Below are positions 8,687 through 18,651 of a stretch of 64,000 bases of DNA, piece after piece; the first letter of the stretch is position 1, and the number at the start of each line of letters is the position of its first letter. The DNA is from DUZB01 sp963747555. Lineage in GTDB: Bacteria > Desulfobacterota > DSM-4660 > Desulfatiglandales > Desulfatiglandaceae. The DNA lies in NCBI GenBank assembly GCA_963747555.1, contig CAVVFZ010000011.1, positions 310,001-374,000 of the forward strand, given 5' to 3'. The position numbers and the translations under genes were made by a program. The notes under the pieces were generated by a model. It did not search any database. It was not told the DNA's origin and saw only the letters and a list, made by a program, of their open reading frames with translations.

Positions 8687-9607
8687 TCAAATCTGAGACA
8701 TATGCTCCGCGGAAAAAACATGCGAATATAGCCCGGCCACCCACTGTTTGCCATCCTGGGTCACGTTAAGGTATCTTACTGCTTCGCCGATAAAGGGCCT
8801 GACCACGTTCCAGAAAAAACCGGCATATCCCTTGCGCATGTCCCCCGGGTTTTTGTACCCGTTTTCTTCATTGGCGCCAAACTGTTCGAATTCATAAAAA
8901 AGGGCCGGGACTTTTCGCACATAGTCGGGATCGCCAAGCTGACCAATAAAGTCTGCCGCTCGAACCAGACCCGCATAGCTCGCCGTGTCCTGATATGCCG
9001 GATCACTGGGAGGGGGAAATCGTGTCATTTCTATGTAGGAACAGACCAGATCCACATCCATAATGTCTACAAGCATTTTGTCGGCGAATCTTTCACGTAC
9101 GAATTGCTGGCCTCTGTTCACATGATAGGGCGTCAGTGACGCATCGGTACCTCCCGGAGGGAGTTCCACGGTCTCATTATCAATTCCTGTTGCACAAATC
9201 CCCGGCCTGTCTTGTTTGCAGATGCCGTTTACATAACCGATATCATGACATAACAGGGCTGAAATCATATTTACCCAGTCGCCCGGTGTTACACCTCCAT
9301 CTATGAGATGTTTGCCGATGAGGATTTGCTGGCCCACGGCGGTAACCAGCATGGTGTGCTCCACATTGTGATAGAGCATGTCCGAATTGGCAATATTTTC
9401 AAGAGCGAACCGAGCAAGCCAGGCGATAAATCCACTGGCTCCGACATCAAGAGTGCCGTACGCTCTTTTGTATTCAATTTCAATACAATTGGAAAATTCC
9501 TCGATGATGAGGCGCTTAAAGTTCGGCAGCATGGGAACTCCTGTTAAGATGGAGGACAACGTTCCTGCAAGATTGCCGCATATTACTTCTTGAGTGAGAA
9601 GAGCCAT
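8687..9607 (-). CDS. HD-domain metal-dependent phosphohydrolase-like protein
   Basis: Cytosolic protein of 306 residues with an HD fold: YHNVEHT near residue 100 gives two candidate metal ligands, LLCHDIGYVNG near residue 140 supplies the HD pair, and DVDLVCSYIEMT and LVRAADFIGQL further on fit the later helices (the second carries an Asp typical of the fourth metal site). The arrangement resembles 3',5'-cyclic nucleotide phosphodiesterase-type HD proteins, but no signalling domain is attached and the substrate is unknown. It converges with the acyl-CoA ligase; only 36 bases separate the stops. Nothing in its neighbourhood explains its role. Confidence 0.72.
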   Translation of the reverse strand: MALLTQEVICGNLAGTLSSILTGVPMLPNFKRLIIEEFSNCIEIEYKRAYGTLDVGASGFIAWLARFALENIANSDMLYHNVEHTMLVTAVGQQILIGKHLIDGGVTPGDWVNMISALLCHDIGYVNGICKQDRPGICATGIDNETVELPPGGTDASLTPYHVNRGQQFVRERFADKMLVDIMDVDLVCSYIEMTRFPPPSDPAYQDTASYAGLVRAADFIGQLGDPDYVRKVPALFYEFEQFGANEENGYKNPGDMRKGYAGFFWNVVRPFIGEAVRYLNVTQDGKQWVAGLYSHVFSAEHMSQI

Positions 9608-9836
9608 TAATAGTCTATTTCAGCCTCGCAAGAAATAAGAGAAGGAAGATAAGAAAAGGAAATTGTCGGGAAAAATAGAGTCACCACAGATGAATGTCAA
9701 GGATAAAAGAAATGTCCCCGGTAAAGCCATATTGAGGCTTTTCATTCCGGGAAGAATCTGATAATAATAGAATATGTTTTCGGGTATTCGCTTTTTCACA
9801 AAAGATCGTCCCTCCGGTCATAGGGCTTTTCCCTGT

Positions 9837-11963
9837 TTGTCTGCGCATCCCGCTCGCCTTGTTTTTTTGCTTCTGCTGTTCTTTCTTCTGGTCTGTGAAG
9901 CAGATATGCAAGAGATCCTTCGACCTATACAGTGAAACAAGGAGACACCCTGAGCGATATCGCCCTGGTGTACGGGATTTCGGTTTCGCAATTGTGCCGG
10001 TGGAATCATATCTCCGGACACATGATCCTTGCGGGTCAGCAACTGGTCATATGGCCGGATGCCGTGTCCGCCTCGTATGTGGTGAAGAGCGGTGACACGC
10101 TCTCCGAAATATCCCTCTGGTCGGGAGTTTCTCTTCCTCCCTTCGTCGTCTGAATAAGATTACAAAGGATCGTATCTACCCCGGTCAGGAACTCAATCTC
10201 CATCCGGAGAAGGGCGGAAAACCCCGCCCTCATCCACAAGGTGTCCAAGGGAGATACCCTCTGGGATATTGCGCGGTCCTATAGTCTCAGCGTGCCGGAA
10301 CTCAAGGAAATGAATGGCTTGAAAACCAATGGATTGTGCCCGGCATGCAACTGAAGGTCGGGGAAGCCATGAAAGGATCGCGCCAGAGGATGAACCGTTC
10401 GAGTATGTGGTGCAAAAGGGGGACAACCTTTCGGTTATTGCGCAGCGATTCAGCGTGGGACTCAACCTGCTTCGACAATTGAACCAATTGAAAAGCGACC
10501 GGATTCAGCCAGGGCAGAAATTGCAGCTTCGGCCTTCTTCTCTGGATGAAGCGGTTCATATTGTTCGGCCCGGTGAAAATCTATCCTCCATTGCCTTGAA
10601 GTATAAAATGAAGCTGGAGGATCTGGTGCGCATTAACGGCATCGAAGGCAGCAAAATCCTCGTGGGGCAGAAACTACGTCTTAAGATCACCCCGCGAACA
10701 TTCATATGGTGGAGCGCGGAGATTCCCTCTGGGAAATTGCAAATGCGTATGGAATGACTGTGCGAGATCTGAAAGAGCTCAACGGCTTGACCGGAGATCA
10801 AATCTACCCGGGCCAGGAATTGCAGCTGGGAGGTAACCCCCCCATGATCCTGGATGCCTATACCGTGAAACAGGGGGATTATTTGAGCAAGGATTGCACG
10901 CCTGCACCAGATGAGTGTTTCGGAACTGAAACAATTGAATGAACTTAGTTCTTCCCTCATTTATCCCGGCCAGAAACTGAAAGTAAATCCCATCCTCCGC
11001 AAAAGCCAGGAATGGAACGCAATCGCGGGAATGAGATGGGATTCATTCATGAAACCGCTCAGAGGCCTTCGGAAAATTCCCGCCGAAAACGGACCCTACT
11101 ACGGAAGACGTCCGACAGCCATCCTGCAGGAAAGTGCTTCCTATTATGAAGGGGCTACCCAATCGTTGCACAGAAGCTACCGGGAGGCGATAAAGTTATG
11201 GGGCGCTTTTGATCAGGCGATCGGGCAAATGGGTCTCTTAAGCAGTGATCTGAAGGGATGGCATTTCGTGTTGGACCCCGGTCACGGGGGGCTGGATCCC
11301 GGAGCAGTGGTTGAGCATGTTGACGACGACGGCAACAAGGCCTATTTGGTGGAAGATGAATATGTGTATGATTTGGCGCTCAGGGTTTATGTGATGCTGC
11401 GCATGCACGGCGCGGATGTTACCATGACTCTGCTGAGCCCCAATCATCTCATCCGTGGTTCCAGCCTCATTGAACATACGTTCGTCAATGAAAAAAATGA
11501 GGTATATAACAGCGCCGGCTATTGCAGAGGGAACAGCTGTTCCCACTGGCCCAACGGAGGTCGAAACGGGAATATTTCGCGCCGTGTGAAGATCTGCGGA
11601 AAAGCGCTAAAAAATGTCCCGAAGAGGCGGAGCATATTCCTTTCTTTTCATGCCGACATCGATGACCGATCGCCGGAGGCTCCCCTGGTGTTGTACTACG
11701 AGAATAGACGAAGGCACACGGCGGACATCCCTTCACTGAAATTTTCCCGGGCGATACTTTCCGCACTCGGGGCCGGCGCCTATGCGCGTGGACAAAATCT
11801 CGCCGTTTTGAGAAACAATCCCGCCCATGTGAAAGTTCTGCTGGAGCTTCGCAATCTGGCGTACACGGACCATGCCTGGGCCTTGCGTTTTGAAGAGTTG
11901 CGGCAGCGTGACGCGGAAAAAGTGGTTCAGGGAATCCTTAATTACGTCAAGCGATCAGGCTGA
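9837..11963 (+). CDS. LysM-repeat N-acetylmuramoyl-L-alanine amidase (many frameshifts)
   Basis: Cell-wall hydrolase that cleaves the amide bond between muramic acid and the stem peptide. The N-terminus (TTG at 9837) is a hydrophobic signal (RLVFLLLLFFLLVCEA). Then come six or more LysM peptidoglycan-binding repeats, recognisable as YTVKQGDTLSDIA, YVVKSGDTLSEIS, HKVSKGDTLWDIA, YVVQKGDNLSVIA, HIVRPGENLSSIA, MVERGDSLWEIA and YTVKQGDYLS. The C-terminal Amidase_3 domain from about 11250 shows zinc-ligand motifs VLDPGHGGLDPGA, VEDEYVYDLA and FLSFHADI. The reading frame changes at least six times between 9900 and 10930 (for example near 9915, 10140, 10200, 10320, 10700 and 10900), though each repeat is well conserved in its own frame. 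The last 350 residues are one open frame. Either a badly sequenced repeat region or a broken gene. Confidence 0.72.
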
Positions 11964-11988
11964 TTGCTCCAGGAGTTTTGTTCCTGCA

Positions 11989-12870
11989 ATGAAAAGAGGT
12001 GTTTCAAAAAAAGCGGTGATGAGAAAATCTCTGACTGTATTCCATGGCGTTTGTCTGACGGCGAGTGTATGGCTGGTTTTCGGCCTGCCGGCTTTGTGCT
12101 GGAGTCTTGAGTTATTGTTGCCTGAACGTGCCTATCAGGGAGACATCTTTGTGGGACGCATTAAGCCTCCCGCAACGGTTTTTTCGGATGGAAAGGCCTT
12201 GTCCGTGAGTCCCGAAGGATATTTTGTAATCGGCATATCCTCGAGATAGGAAAAATGATCTGGTCATTTTCGGTACGGACGGTAAAAAGAGGGTATCCTG
12301 GAAAGTCCACATTATGGCATATCCCTGGAATGTTCAGCGTATTGATGGTCTCGGGAATGAATATGTTGATCCGCCTTTGGAGGCAAGAAAAAGAATCGGT
12401 CGGGACAATCAGCGGGTTTTCGAGCGTAGAATGGGCAAGTCCCGCGCTGAGCCCCTGTTTCTAAGGGATGGTTTTTCCTCTCCCGTGGAGGGTCCCGTCA
12501 CAGGCGTTTTCGGAAGTCAACGCATTCTAAACGGTCGTTCCCGATCCCCTCATCGCGGGGTGGATTTTGCCGCCCGGAAGGCGCATCCGTTGTCAGTCCG
12601 GCTGATGGAATCGTAACTCTGGCGGCGACGGGAATGTATCTGATGGGAAATATCCTGATGATAGATCATGGCCTCGGAATGCAGTCGATCTTTATCCACC
12701 TAAACCGTGTTCTCGTTAAGGAAGGCGACCGGATAAAGAAAGGAGAACGGGTAGCGTTTGTTGGAAAAACCGGCCGTGCAACCGGTCCCCATCTTCACTG
12801 GGGAGTCAGTGTCGGTGCCACGGTGGTCGATCCTGAAAGGCTTTTGACGGGAATTTACGGCCTTCCCTGA
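11989..12870 (+). CDS. M23-family murein endopeptidase (two frameshifts)
   Basis: Periplasmic lysostaphin-type (LytM/MepM) zinc peptidase that cuts peptidoglycan cross-links. The start MKRGVSKKAVMRKSLTVF is followed by a hydrophobic signal segment ending at CWSLELLLPE. An N-terminal beta domain runs to ~12240; after a frameshift there the frame continues with DLVIFGTDGKKRVSWKV and reaches the catalytic domain: HRGVDFAA (first zinc ligands, H and D), then after a second shift near 12590, VSPADGIVTLAATG, and the HLHWGV motif (general base and third ligand) near 12795. Rejoined length is about 290 residues. It starts 25 bases after the amidase stop, so the two hydrolases are probably one transcript. 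Confidence 0.75.
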
Positions 12871-12882
12871 GCAAGGGCAGGT

Positions 12883-14068
12883 CTAAAACCGGAACTGAAA
12901 CTGAACGCCATATATGGCGTATCTCCCATCATCCACTTTGTTATGGCTGGAGTCTCGTGTTGTCATCGCCGTCGTCATACCACATGAATTCCGGGATAAG
13001 CGTAAGACCCTTGCTCATTTCTATGGGAGTGCTTACGCCCCAGAATCGGGATGAGTATTCCATGGGATTTCTGCTCCCCGTGCTTTTCATCTGGCCACAG
13101 AGAAGATGCGGGGTAACTGGTCCGAAAGTGCAGGCAAGATCTACCCAGAATCCGTAAGTTGTCGTATTATCGAGCTGGTTGTTGTAGATGGTGGCGCTGG
13201 AATTGACCGCCGGAGGACTGACCCCTATCCCGCCGGGGGTATTTCCCCAGTTCTGCCCCCAGTTGCCCTCGGCACTCAGTTGAAATGGCCCGAATCCGGT
13301 CTTCACGCCAAGGGATCCGATATAGGTATTGATCTGATTATCCAAACCTCGCAAGTCTTTCGCGCCGGGAAGAAATTCAACCCTCCTTTGCTGGAACAGA
13401 AAACTTGGGAAAATCCTAAGAAGACCAAGTGTGACAGGAAGGCCCACATCAACCCTGGGGAGTTTCGTGCTTTTTTGATAGGCAACATTTCCTTCACCGT
13501 AAGGAACGGAAGCGCTTGATCCGTTGGGATCAATCACTGCGACCGCCAGCTTCATATTGGAATTAAAAGCATAGGTTCCTCTTATCTGAGGAAACCGCCC
13601 GGAGTAGACTTCACCGTACCCCTCACCGATGATATTCAAACTTCCGGATCTTGTCCCAATCATTTGAAAAGGCATGAGGGGCGAGATGGGAGTGCTCGTA
13701 TGTCCGGCAAGGATTTGAAAGGTCGGCGCGATGTCCCACCAACCAAAGGCATGGCGCAGGTTGACACCATCGATCAAACCTCCTTCGGTGCTCCCATTGG
13801 TCTGTCCCAAGCCAAACTCCACGTACATGCCCACATTTTCTTCGTTGGTCCACCTGACGTGAAACCGCGTTATATTTGGGATTTGTATGGCAATATTGGT
13901 AAAGGGACTGTCCCCGACCTTTTTCCAGATCGCGTTTTCCTTGTTTCTGGCCAGATAATAACCGTCCACGAAAATTCGACCGCCAATGCTTACTTCCGCC
14001 CTTGCGGAACCTGAAAACGGGGAAAGAAAGAGTCCGGAGAGAAGGAAAAAAATCAAAGCTCTTTTCAT
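12883..14068 (-). CDS. Outer-membrane beta-barrel porin-like protein (frameshift near C-terminus)
   Basis: Signal peptide MKRALIFFLLSGLFLSPF ending in SARAEVSI, then about 370 residues of alternating amphipathic strands with many aromatic and glycine residues, as expected of an outer-membrane barrel. In the first frame the protein stops at 12941 after DDGDDNTRLQP; a one-base shift around 12950 continues with HNKVDDGRYAIYGVQFQFRF and stops at 12883. That ending, with a terminal Phe after alternating aromatics, is the classic outer-membrane insertion signal, so 12883 is the true end. Strand count and ligand cannot be judged. It converges on the M23 peptidase gene. Confidence 0.7.
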
Positions 14069-14164
14069 ATGGTTGTTCCTTCAGTCTCCTCCGAGAGTAA
14101 GCAAAAGTTTTGTGGATTTCGCAATGATTGTTGCTTTTTTGGCAGGCCCGTGAGATAGAGATCT

Positions 14165-14193
14165 TTTATAGCGCATAATCGTTTTTAAGACAA
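14165..14193 (-). promoter_or_regulatory. Candidate sigma-70 promoter for the porin gene
   Basis: On the minus strand TTGTCT (14193-14188) and TATAAA (14170-14165) are 17 bases apart, about 95 bases before the porin ATG. Confidence 0.4.
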
Positions 14194-14385
14194 TGATTTC
14201 CTGTCAAAAAAAACGGTATGGAAATCCCCTTGGCAGAACTATTTTCCCCTGTGTTTTTTTTGCCACAATTTCTCCCTATTGATGTCTCATGCGGAGTTTT
14301 CCTCATGCGGTATAGGTTATAAAGATACATAAATATCAACTATATGCAGGTACTAAAACGCTTTTTGATCGCGAGTGCCATCCTA

Positions 14386-14401
14386 TGGCACGACATTTGC
14401 T
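14386..14401 (+). promoter_or_regulatory. Sigma-54 (RpoN) promoter upstream of lpxC
   Basis: TGGCACGACATTTGCT matches the -24/-12 consensus TGGCACG-N4-TTGCW at every defined position. It lies 65 bases before the lpxC start, a normal distance. No activator-binding site could be recognised upstream. Region 14069-14466 otherwise holds only the porin promoter candidate and A/T-rich sequence. Confidence 0.72.
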
Positions 14402-14466
14402 AAAAGAAATAGAGCATATTTTGAAAGAAGTATGAACCGTATTCTCCTGATAGAAAGGAAGCCTTA

Positions 14467-15396
14467 GTGGACTACAAACAACGTACACTTCGTGATGAAG
14501 TCTCTTGTACCGGAATCGGCCTTCATTGTGGTGAAAGGGTCAAGATGTCTCTCAAGCCCGGACCGTGCGGCAGTGGAATAAGATTCACGAGGCTCGACAT
14601 TCCGGGAAGTCCCGTCGTTGAAGCAAAATTTGAAAACGTGAAGGACACCACCCTTGCTACAAGCATTGGCGCAAACGGTTGCAGAGTGGGAACCATAGAG
14701 CATCTGATGGCCGCCTTTTATGGTTTGGGGATTGACAATGTCCAGGTAAGCCTGGATGGCCCTGAAGTCCCGATTATGGACGGGAGTTCCGCGCCGTTCG
14801 TTTTTTTGATTAAGAGCGTTGGAATTAGAGAGCAGGAGGCGCCCAAACGATTCATTGTGGTCAAGAAATCCCTCAAAATCGAAGATGGAGATCGATCTAT
14901 TTCCGTGCATCCGTCAAAAGAGTTGAAAATAAGCTATATGATCGATTTTAAGCACCCCCTGTTAAGAAACCAGGAATATGAACTGTGTTTTTCGGGAGGG
15001 GATTTTGTCAGAGAAATCAGCAGGGCCAGGACATTTGGATTTTTAAAGGACGTTCAGAGTCTGAAAGCAAATGGCCTTGCCAGGGGAGGGTCTCTGGATA
15101 ATGCTGTTGTGATTGATGATTTCAGGATTTTGAACGAAGATGGCCTTCGATTTAAAGACGAGTTTGTAAGGCATAAAATCTTAGATTTCGTGGGGGATCT
15201 TTCTCTCATCCGCGCTCCCGTCATCGGACATTTTGTGGTCAGGAAGTCGGGACATTTCTTAAATCAGCTGATGCTTGAAAAGCTGATCCAATCCAAACGG
15301 AACTGGAAGATGTTTTCCTTTGATACGGAGGAAGAGTATTCCAACAACAGTCTGAAAATTCCAGCCTTAGGATTTGCTGAACCAGCATTTTCCTGA
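14467..15396 (+). CDS. lpxC: UDP-3-O-acyl-N-acetylglucosamine deacetylase LpxC
   Basis: Zinc deacetylase of the committed step of lipid A synthesis, cytosolic. The zinc ligands are H79 (GTIEHLMAAFYG), H236 and D240 (FVRHKILDFVGDL), and the general acid-base His is H263 (RKSGHFLNQ); E78 is in place. Length of 309 residues is normal. The start is GTG at 14467 with AAAGGAAG upstream. A strong terminator follows the stop, so it forms its own transcription unit, here behind a sigma-54-type promoter. Its neighbours downstream (waaA, lpxK, heptose genes) continue the lipopolysaccharide pathway. Confidence 0.96.
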   Translation: MDYKQRTLRDEVSCTGIGLHCGERVKMSLKPGPCGSGIRFTRLDIPGSPVVEAKFENVKDTTLATSIGANGCRVGTIEHLMAAFYGLGIDNVQVSLDGPEVPIMDGSSAPFVFLIKSVGIREQEAPKRFIVVKKSLKIEDGDRSISVHPSKELKISYMIDFKHPLLRNQEYELCFSGGDFVREISRARTFGFLKDVQSLKANGLARGGSLDNAVVIDDFRILNEDGLRFKDEFVRHKILDFVGDLSLIRAPVIGHFVVRKSGHFLNQLMLEKLIQSKRNWKMFSFDTEEEYSNNSLKIPALGFAEPAFS

Positions 15397-15430
15397 AAAC
15401 AAGCCTTTATCGCGCATTTCCTTTTTAAAG

Positions 15431-15471
15431 CCCCCGGGAATCCTTATCAGGATTCCGTGGGGGTTTTTTTT
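15431..15471 (+). terminator. Intrinsic terminator after lpxC
   Basis: CCCCCGGGAATCC at 15431-15443 pairs with GGATTCCGTGGGGG at 15450-15463 around a short loop, followed by eight T at 15464-15471. Confidence 0.88.
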
Positions 15472-15621
15472 GGGGGGGAGTGTGTTGTGTAATGTGAAAA
15501 AGGGATTATGCTTCCGCAAAAGGCCTCCGAAGTGGATCATTGCGCCATTTCGAGACAGACCCCCATGGCCTAAGATTACAGAGAATTCAAAATGAGTATT
15601 GCCGGATTTCCGGGATATGCC

Positions 15622-15650
15622 TTGCATTTTTATAACGCTTCTCTTATCAT
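15622..15650 (+). promoter_or_regulatory. Candidate promoter for the DUF4390-ntrY-waaA operon
   Basis: TTGCAT (15622-15627) and TATCAT (15645-15650) with a 17-base spacer. A start point near 15657 would rule out the upstream ATG at 15599 for the next gene. Confidence 0.4.
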
Positions 15651-15706
15651 CTCAATTTTATGTCTTAAAAGAAATGATGAGAAACTCGGGTGGTGTAGAA
15701 AACCCC

Positions 15707-16303
15707 ATGATAAATTGGATGGAGAGAACTTCGGGCTTGTTAAAGAAACCGCTAACCTACTTCTTGGTTTTCGTGGGTCTTGTTTTCTTTTTGAGCGGAG
15801 CGGCTCGAGCCGAAGAAGCGCGTATCACGGATATCGTGGTGACCAATTCGAGCGAAGACCTTCTGGTCTATTTTACCGTGACGGACTGTTTCACGGAAGA
15901 TATGAAAAAAGCCATCGAAAACGGGGTAAGCACGGTTTTCACCTTTCTGATAAGGCTTGATGAGGTAAGAGATTTCTGGTGGGATAAAGAAATAGCAGAC
16001 CTCCGAATAAGCCATGAAATCAAGTATGACAACCTCAAGAATATTTACATGGTGAAGCTCTCCTCAGGCGATGGCAAGGAAATATATGTGAAGGATTTCG
16101 ATAAGGCGAGAAAGCTGATGTCGGAAGTCGCGGGATATAGAGTGACTTCTCTGAAAAATCTTCAAAAAGGAACACGTTATCAGATCGGCATCATGGCGGA
16201 ATTAGACAAAATACGGTTGCCTTTTTACTTCCATTATGTCTTCTTTTTCCTTTCACTCTGGGATTTCAAGACGGATTGGTACATTGTTGATTTCAAATAT
16301 TAA
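15707..16303 (+). CDS. DUF4390-domain exported protein
   Basis: Small exported or membrane-anchored protein of about 198 residues whose function is not established. After MINWMERTSGLLKKP comes one hydrophobic segment (LTYFLVFVGLVFFL) ending in SGAARAEE, then a beta-rich domain with VTNSSEDLLVYFTVTDCFT and FWWDKEIADLRISHEIKYD, as in DUF4390 proteins that in Deltaproteobacteria precede NtrY-type kinases. It does so here, 106 bases before the kinase gene. ATGs at 15599, 15674, 15677 and 15719 are also possible; the promoter near 15622-15650 and the signal sequence favour 15674-15707. A role with the neighbouring membrane kinase is inferred from position only. Confidence 0.75.
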   Translation: MINWMERTSGLLKKPLTYFLVFVGLVFFLSGAARAEEARITDIVVTNSSEDLLVYFTVTDCFTEDMKKAIENGVSTVFTFLIRLDEVRDFWWDKEIADLRISHEIKYDNLKNIYMVKLSSGDGKEIYVKDFDKARKLMSEVAGYRVTSLKNLQKGTRYQIGIMAELDKIRLPFYFHYVFFFLSLWDFKTDWYIVDFKY

Positions 16304-16409
16304 GGCTCGCCCGGTAAAATCTTCGCGGTATTAAAGCTCCGATTCAAGCCGGATTTTATGATTGCTATTGAGTAAAGCCATAGCCTGAAAGCTCTTTTGA
16401 CGCACCCCC

Positions 16410-18641
16410 ATGAAGGATTATCTGAAAGCCGAATTTTTGGATCTCAAACGCCGCCGGAAAGAGAGATATCTCATTATTTTTCTGGGGGTGGTCATATCCG
16501 TTCTGGTCTATGTGGGGCGAAACCTTTTTCATCTGGGACCATCTCTTCCTTTTTCCAGCAGCATTCTCGCCTTTGCTCTCATTAATGTGAATGTTATCCT
16601 GCTTCTGCTCCTTCTTTTCCTTACCGTCAGAAATATCGTAAAGCTCCTTTTTGAAAGAAAAAAGAGCATAATGGGCGCCAAACTCAGGACGAAACTGGTC
16701 CTGGCATTCGTAAGCCTTACCCTTTTACCGACCGTGATCCTGTTTTTTGTTTCCGTACAATTTATCTCTTCATCCATTGAATACTGGTTTAATTTGCAGG
16801 TGGAGCAATCCCTCGAGAATTCCCTGGAGGTAGGCCAGGATCATTACAAAGGAATTACGGACGAAATTCTTTCCTTTGGAAACAATTTCGGCAGGGTGAT
16901 CAGTTACGAAGGTCTGATGATCCCTTCAAAAAAGGAAGACCTGGAGAAATATATCGGGGAAAAACTGAAAGAATTCGGGCTGGCGTCTATTATGGTTTTT
17001 TCCCAGGACCTTGGACTGATGGCTGTCTCAAAAAATCATAGAATCGACCTGAGTTCTTTTAAGAAACCGGATGTTGAGGTTCTGAGAAGCAGCTTTAAAA
17101 AAGGAACGGACAGCCAGTTTATTCAACCATCTACCCATGGAGATCTGGTTAATGGGATTGTTCCTGTGTTCTCACGGACGAAATCCAAGGCGGTTGTGGG
17201 GCTTATTGTATTGTCCAAGTTCGTACCCGGGGTATTTGTGAATCGGCTTCATGCCATTTCAAAGGGGCTCCAGGAGTACAGACAGCTCAAGATGCTGAAA
17301 ACGCCTATCAAGGCCAGCCATATGATTACGCTGTCTATTGTTACGCTGCTCATCATTTTTTCATCTGTTTGGTTTGGCTTCTATTTATCCAAGGAAATTA
17401 CGGTCCCCATCAAGGAACTGGCTGAAGCAACAAATCGCATTGCCTCGGGAGATTATGATTTTTTTATGGATCTGGAGACAAGGGATGAAATGGGCGTTCT
17501 GGTCAATTCCTTTAATCGAATGACCAAGGATCTCAAGATCGGTAAGGAGAAACTGGAAAAGGCCCACAGTGAACTTGTGGAGAGTAATCTGGAGTTGGAA
17601 CAACGTCGGCTGTACATGGAAATCGTTCTGGCCAATGTGGCTGCCGGTGTTGTTTCCGCCGATGCCCGAGGTAAAATTCTTACTATCAACAAGTCGGCCG
17701 AAAGGATGCTTAATATCGAGACCTCCATGATTATCGGAAAGGATTATCGAGAGGTTCTTGAACAGGACTACAGTAAAATTCTCGAAAAGTTTCTGGGGGA
17801 CCAGGGATTGTTCGAAAAAGGCTTTCTGGAAAAACAGATCAGACTCTCCGTAGGTGGAAGAAGACTTACTCTTTTGGTTACACTGAACGTGCTTCGTGAC
17901 GACAGGGGAAGATATTTAGGGCTCGTGGCTGTCTTTGAGGATCTCAGTGAAATCGAAAAGGCGCAGAGAGTGGCGGCCTGGCGCGAGGTGGCCAGAAGGA
18001 TTGCCCATGAGGTGAAGAACCCTCTTACGCCTATTCAGCTTTCCGCCCAGCGTCTTCAGAAACGATACGGCTCCGTGCTGGCGGATGAAGATGCGCATGT
18101 TTTCAAGGAATGTACCGAGATGATTGTGACGCAGGTGGAGGAATTAAAGCGTCTTGTGAATGAATTTTCCAATTTCGCACGCATGCCGGCGACCAATCCG
18201 GTTCCTTCGGATATCCGGAAAATCATATCCGAAGCCCTGAATCTTTATCGGGAGGCGCACAAAGATATTGAATTTATTTTTGTTCCGCCCGATGATACGC
18301 CGGTTTTCAATCTTGATCGGGAACAGATGAAGAGGGTTATGATCAACCTCCTTGACAATGCGGTGGAGGCCGTTGACGGGCAAGGGCTTGTTACAGTGAG
18401 TCTGACATACGACAGCATCCTGAAAATAGTCAGCATTGAGGTCGCCGATAATGGAAAGGGAATCAGTGCTGAAAACAAAGAACTCCTGTTTGAACCTTAT
18501 TTTTCCACCAAAAAGCAGGGAACCGGTCTTGGCCTCGCCATAGTCAATACCATTATTACGGACCATAACGGGTTTATTCGGATTCAGAACAATAAGCCGA
18601 AAGGGACTAAGTTCATCATCGAACTTCCTGTGAGGGTGTAG
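16410..18641 (+). CDS. NtrY-like membrane sensor histidine kinase
   Basis: Inner-membrane histidine kinase of 743 residues. Hydrophobic segments lie at about residues 20-36, 50-74, 95-119 and 303-326, with a periplasmic sensor region between the last two. A HAMP linker (VPIKELAEATNRIASGDYD) spans 327-380, a PAS domain 400-515, and the phospho-accepting His is H533 in VARRIAHEVKNPLTPIQ, a sequence typical of the NtrY/NtrB group whose partners are sigma-54 activators. The ATPase domain has the N box NLLDNAVEAV, G1 VADNGKGIS and G2 GTGLGLAIV. No response regulator is next to it; the next gene is waaA. The link to sigma-54 fits the RpoN-type promoter in front of lpxC 2 kb upstream. Confidence 0.9.
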   Translation: MKDYLKAEFLDLKRRRKERYLIIFLGVVISVLVYVGRNLFHLGPSLPFSSSILAFALINVNVILLLLLLFLTVRNIVKLLFERKKSIMGAKLRTKLVLAFVSLTLLPTVILFFVSVQFISSSIEYWFNLQVEQSLENSLEVGQDHYKGITDEILSFGNNFGRVISYEGLMIPSKKEDLEKYIGEKLKEFGLASIMVFSQDLGLMAVSKNHRIDLSSFKKPDVEVLRSSFKKGTDSQFIQPSTHGDLVNGIVPVFSRTKSKAVVGLIVLSKFVPGVFVNRLHAISKGLQEYRQLKMLKTPIKASHMITLSIVTLLIIFSSVWFGFYLSKEITVPIKELAEATNRIASGDYDFFMDLETRDEMGVLVNSFNRMTKDLKIGKEKLEKAHSELVESNLELEQRRLYMEIVLANVAAGVVSADARGKILTINKSAERMLNIETSMIIGKDYREVLEQDYSKILEKFLGDQGLFEKGFLEKQIRLSVGGRRLTLLVTLNVLRDDRGRYLGLVAVFEDLSEIEKAQRVAAWREVARRIAHEVKNPLTPIQLSAQRLQKRYGSVLADEDAHVFKECTEMIVTQVEELKRLVNEFSNFARMPATNPVPSDIRKIISEALNLYREAHKDIEFIFVPPDDTPVFNLDREQMKRVMINLLDNAVEAVDGQGLVTVSLTYDSILKIVSIEVADNGKGISAENKELLFEPYFSTKKQGTGLGLAIVNTIITDHNGFIRIQNNKPKGTKFIIELPVRV

Positions 18642-18651
18642 CAATTCTTTT

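Noticed and set aside
8655..8690. Possible terminator between the convergent ligase and HD-domain genes
   Set aside because: The GGGCTCACC/GGCGTGGGCC pairing is imperfect and no T-run follows.
9900..10950. Repeated sequence that at first looked like a direct-repeat array
   Set aside because: The repeats are LysM coding units of about 45-60 residues, variable at the DNA level, with no conserved short repeat and spacer pattern, so not CRISPR.
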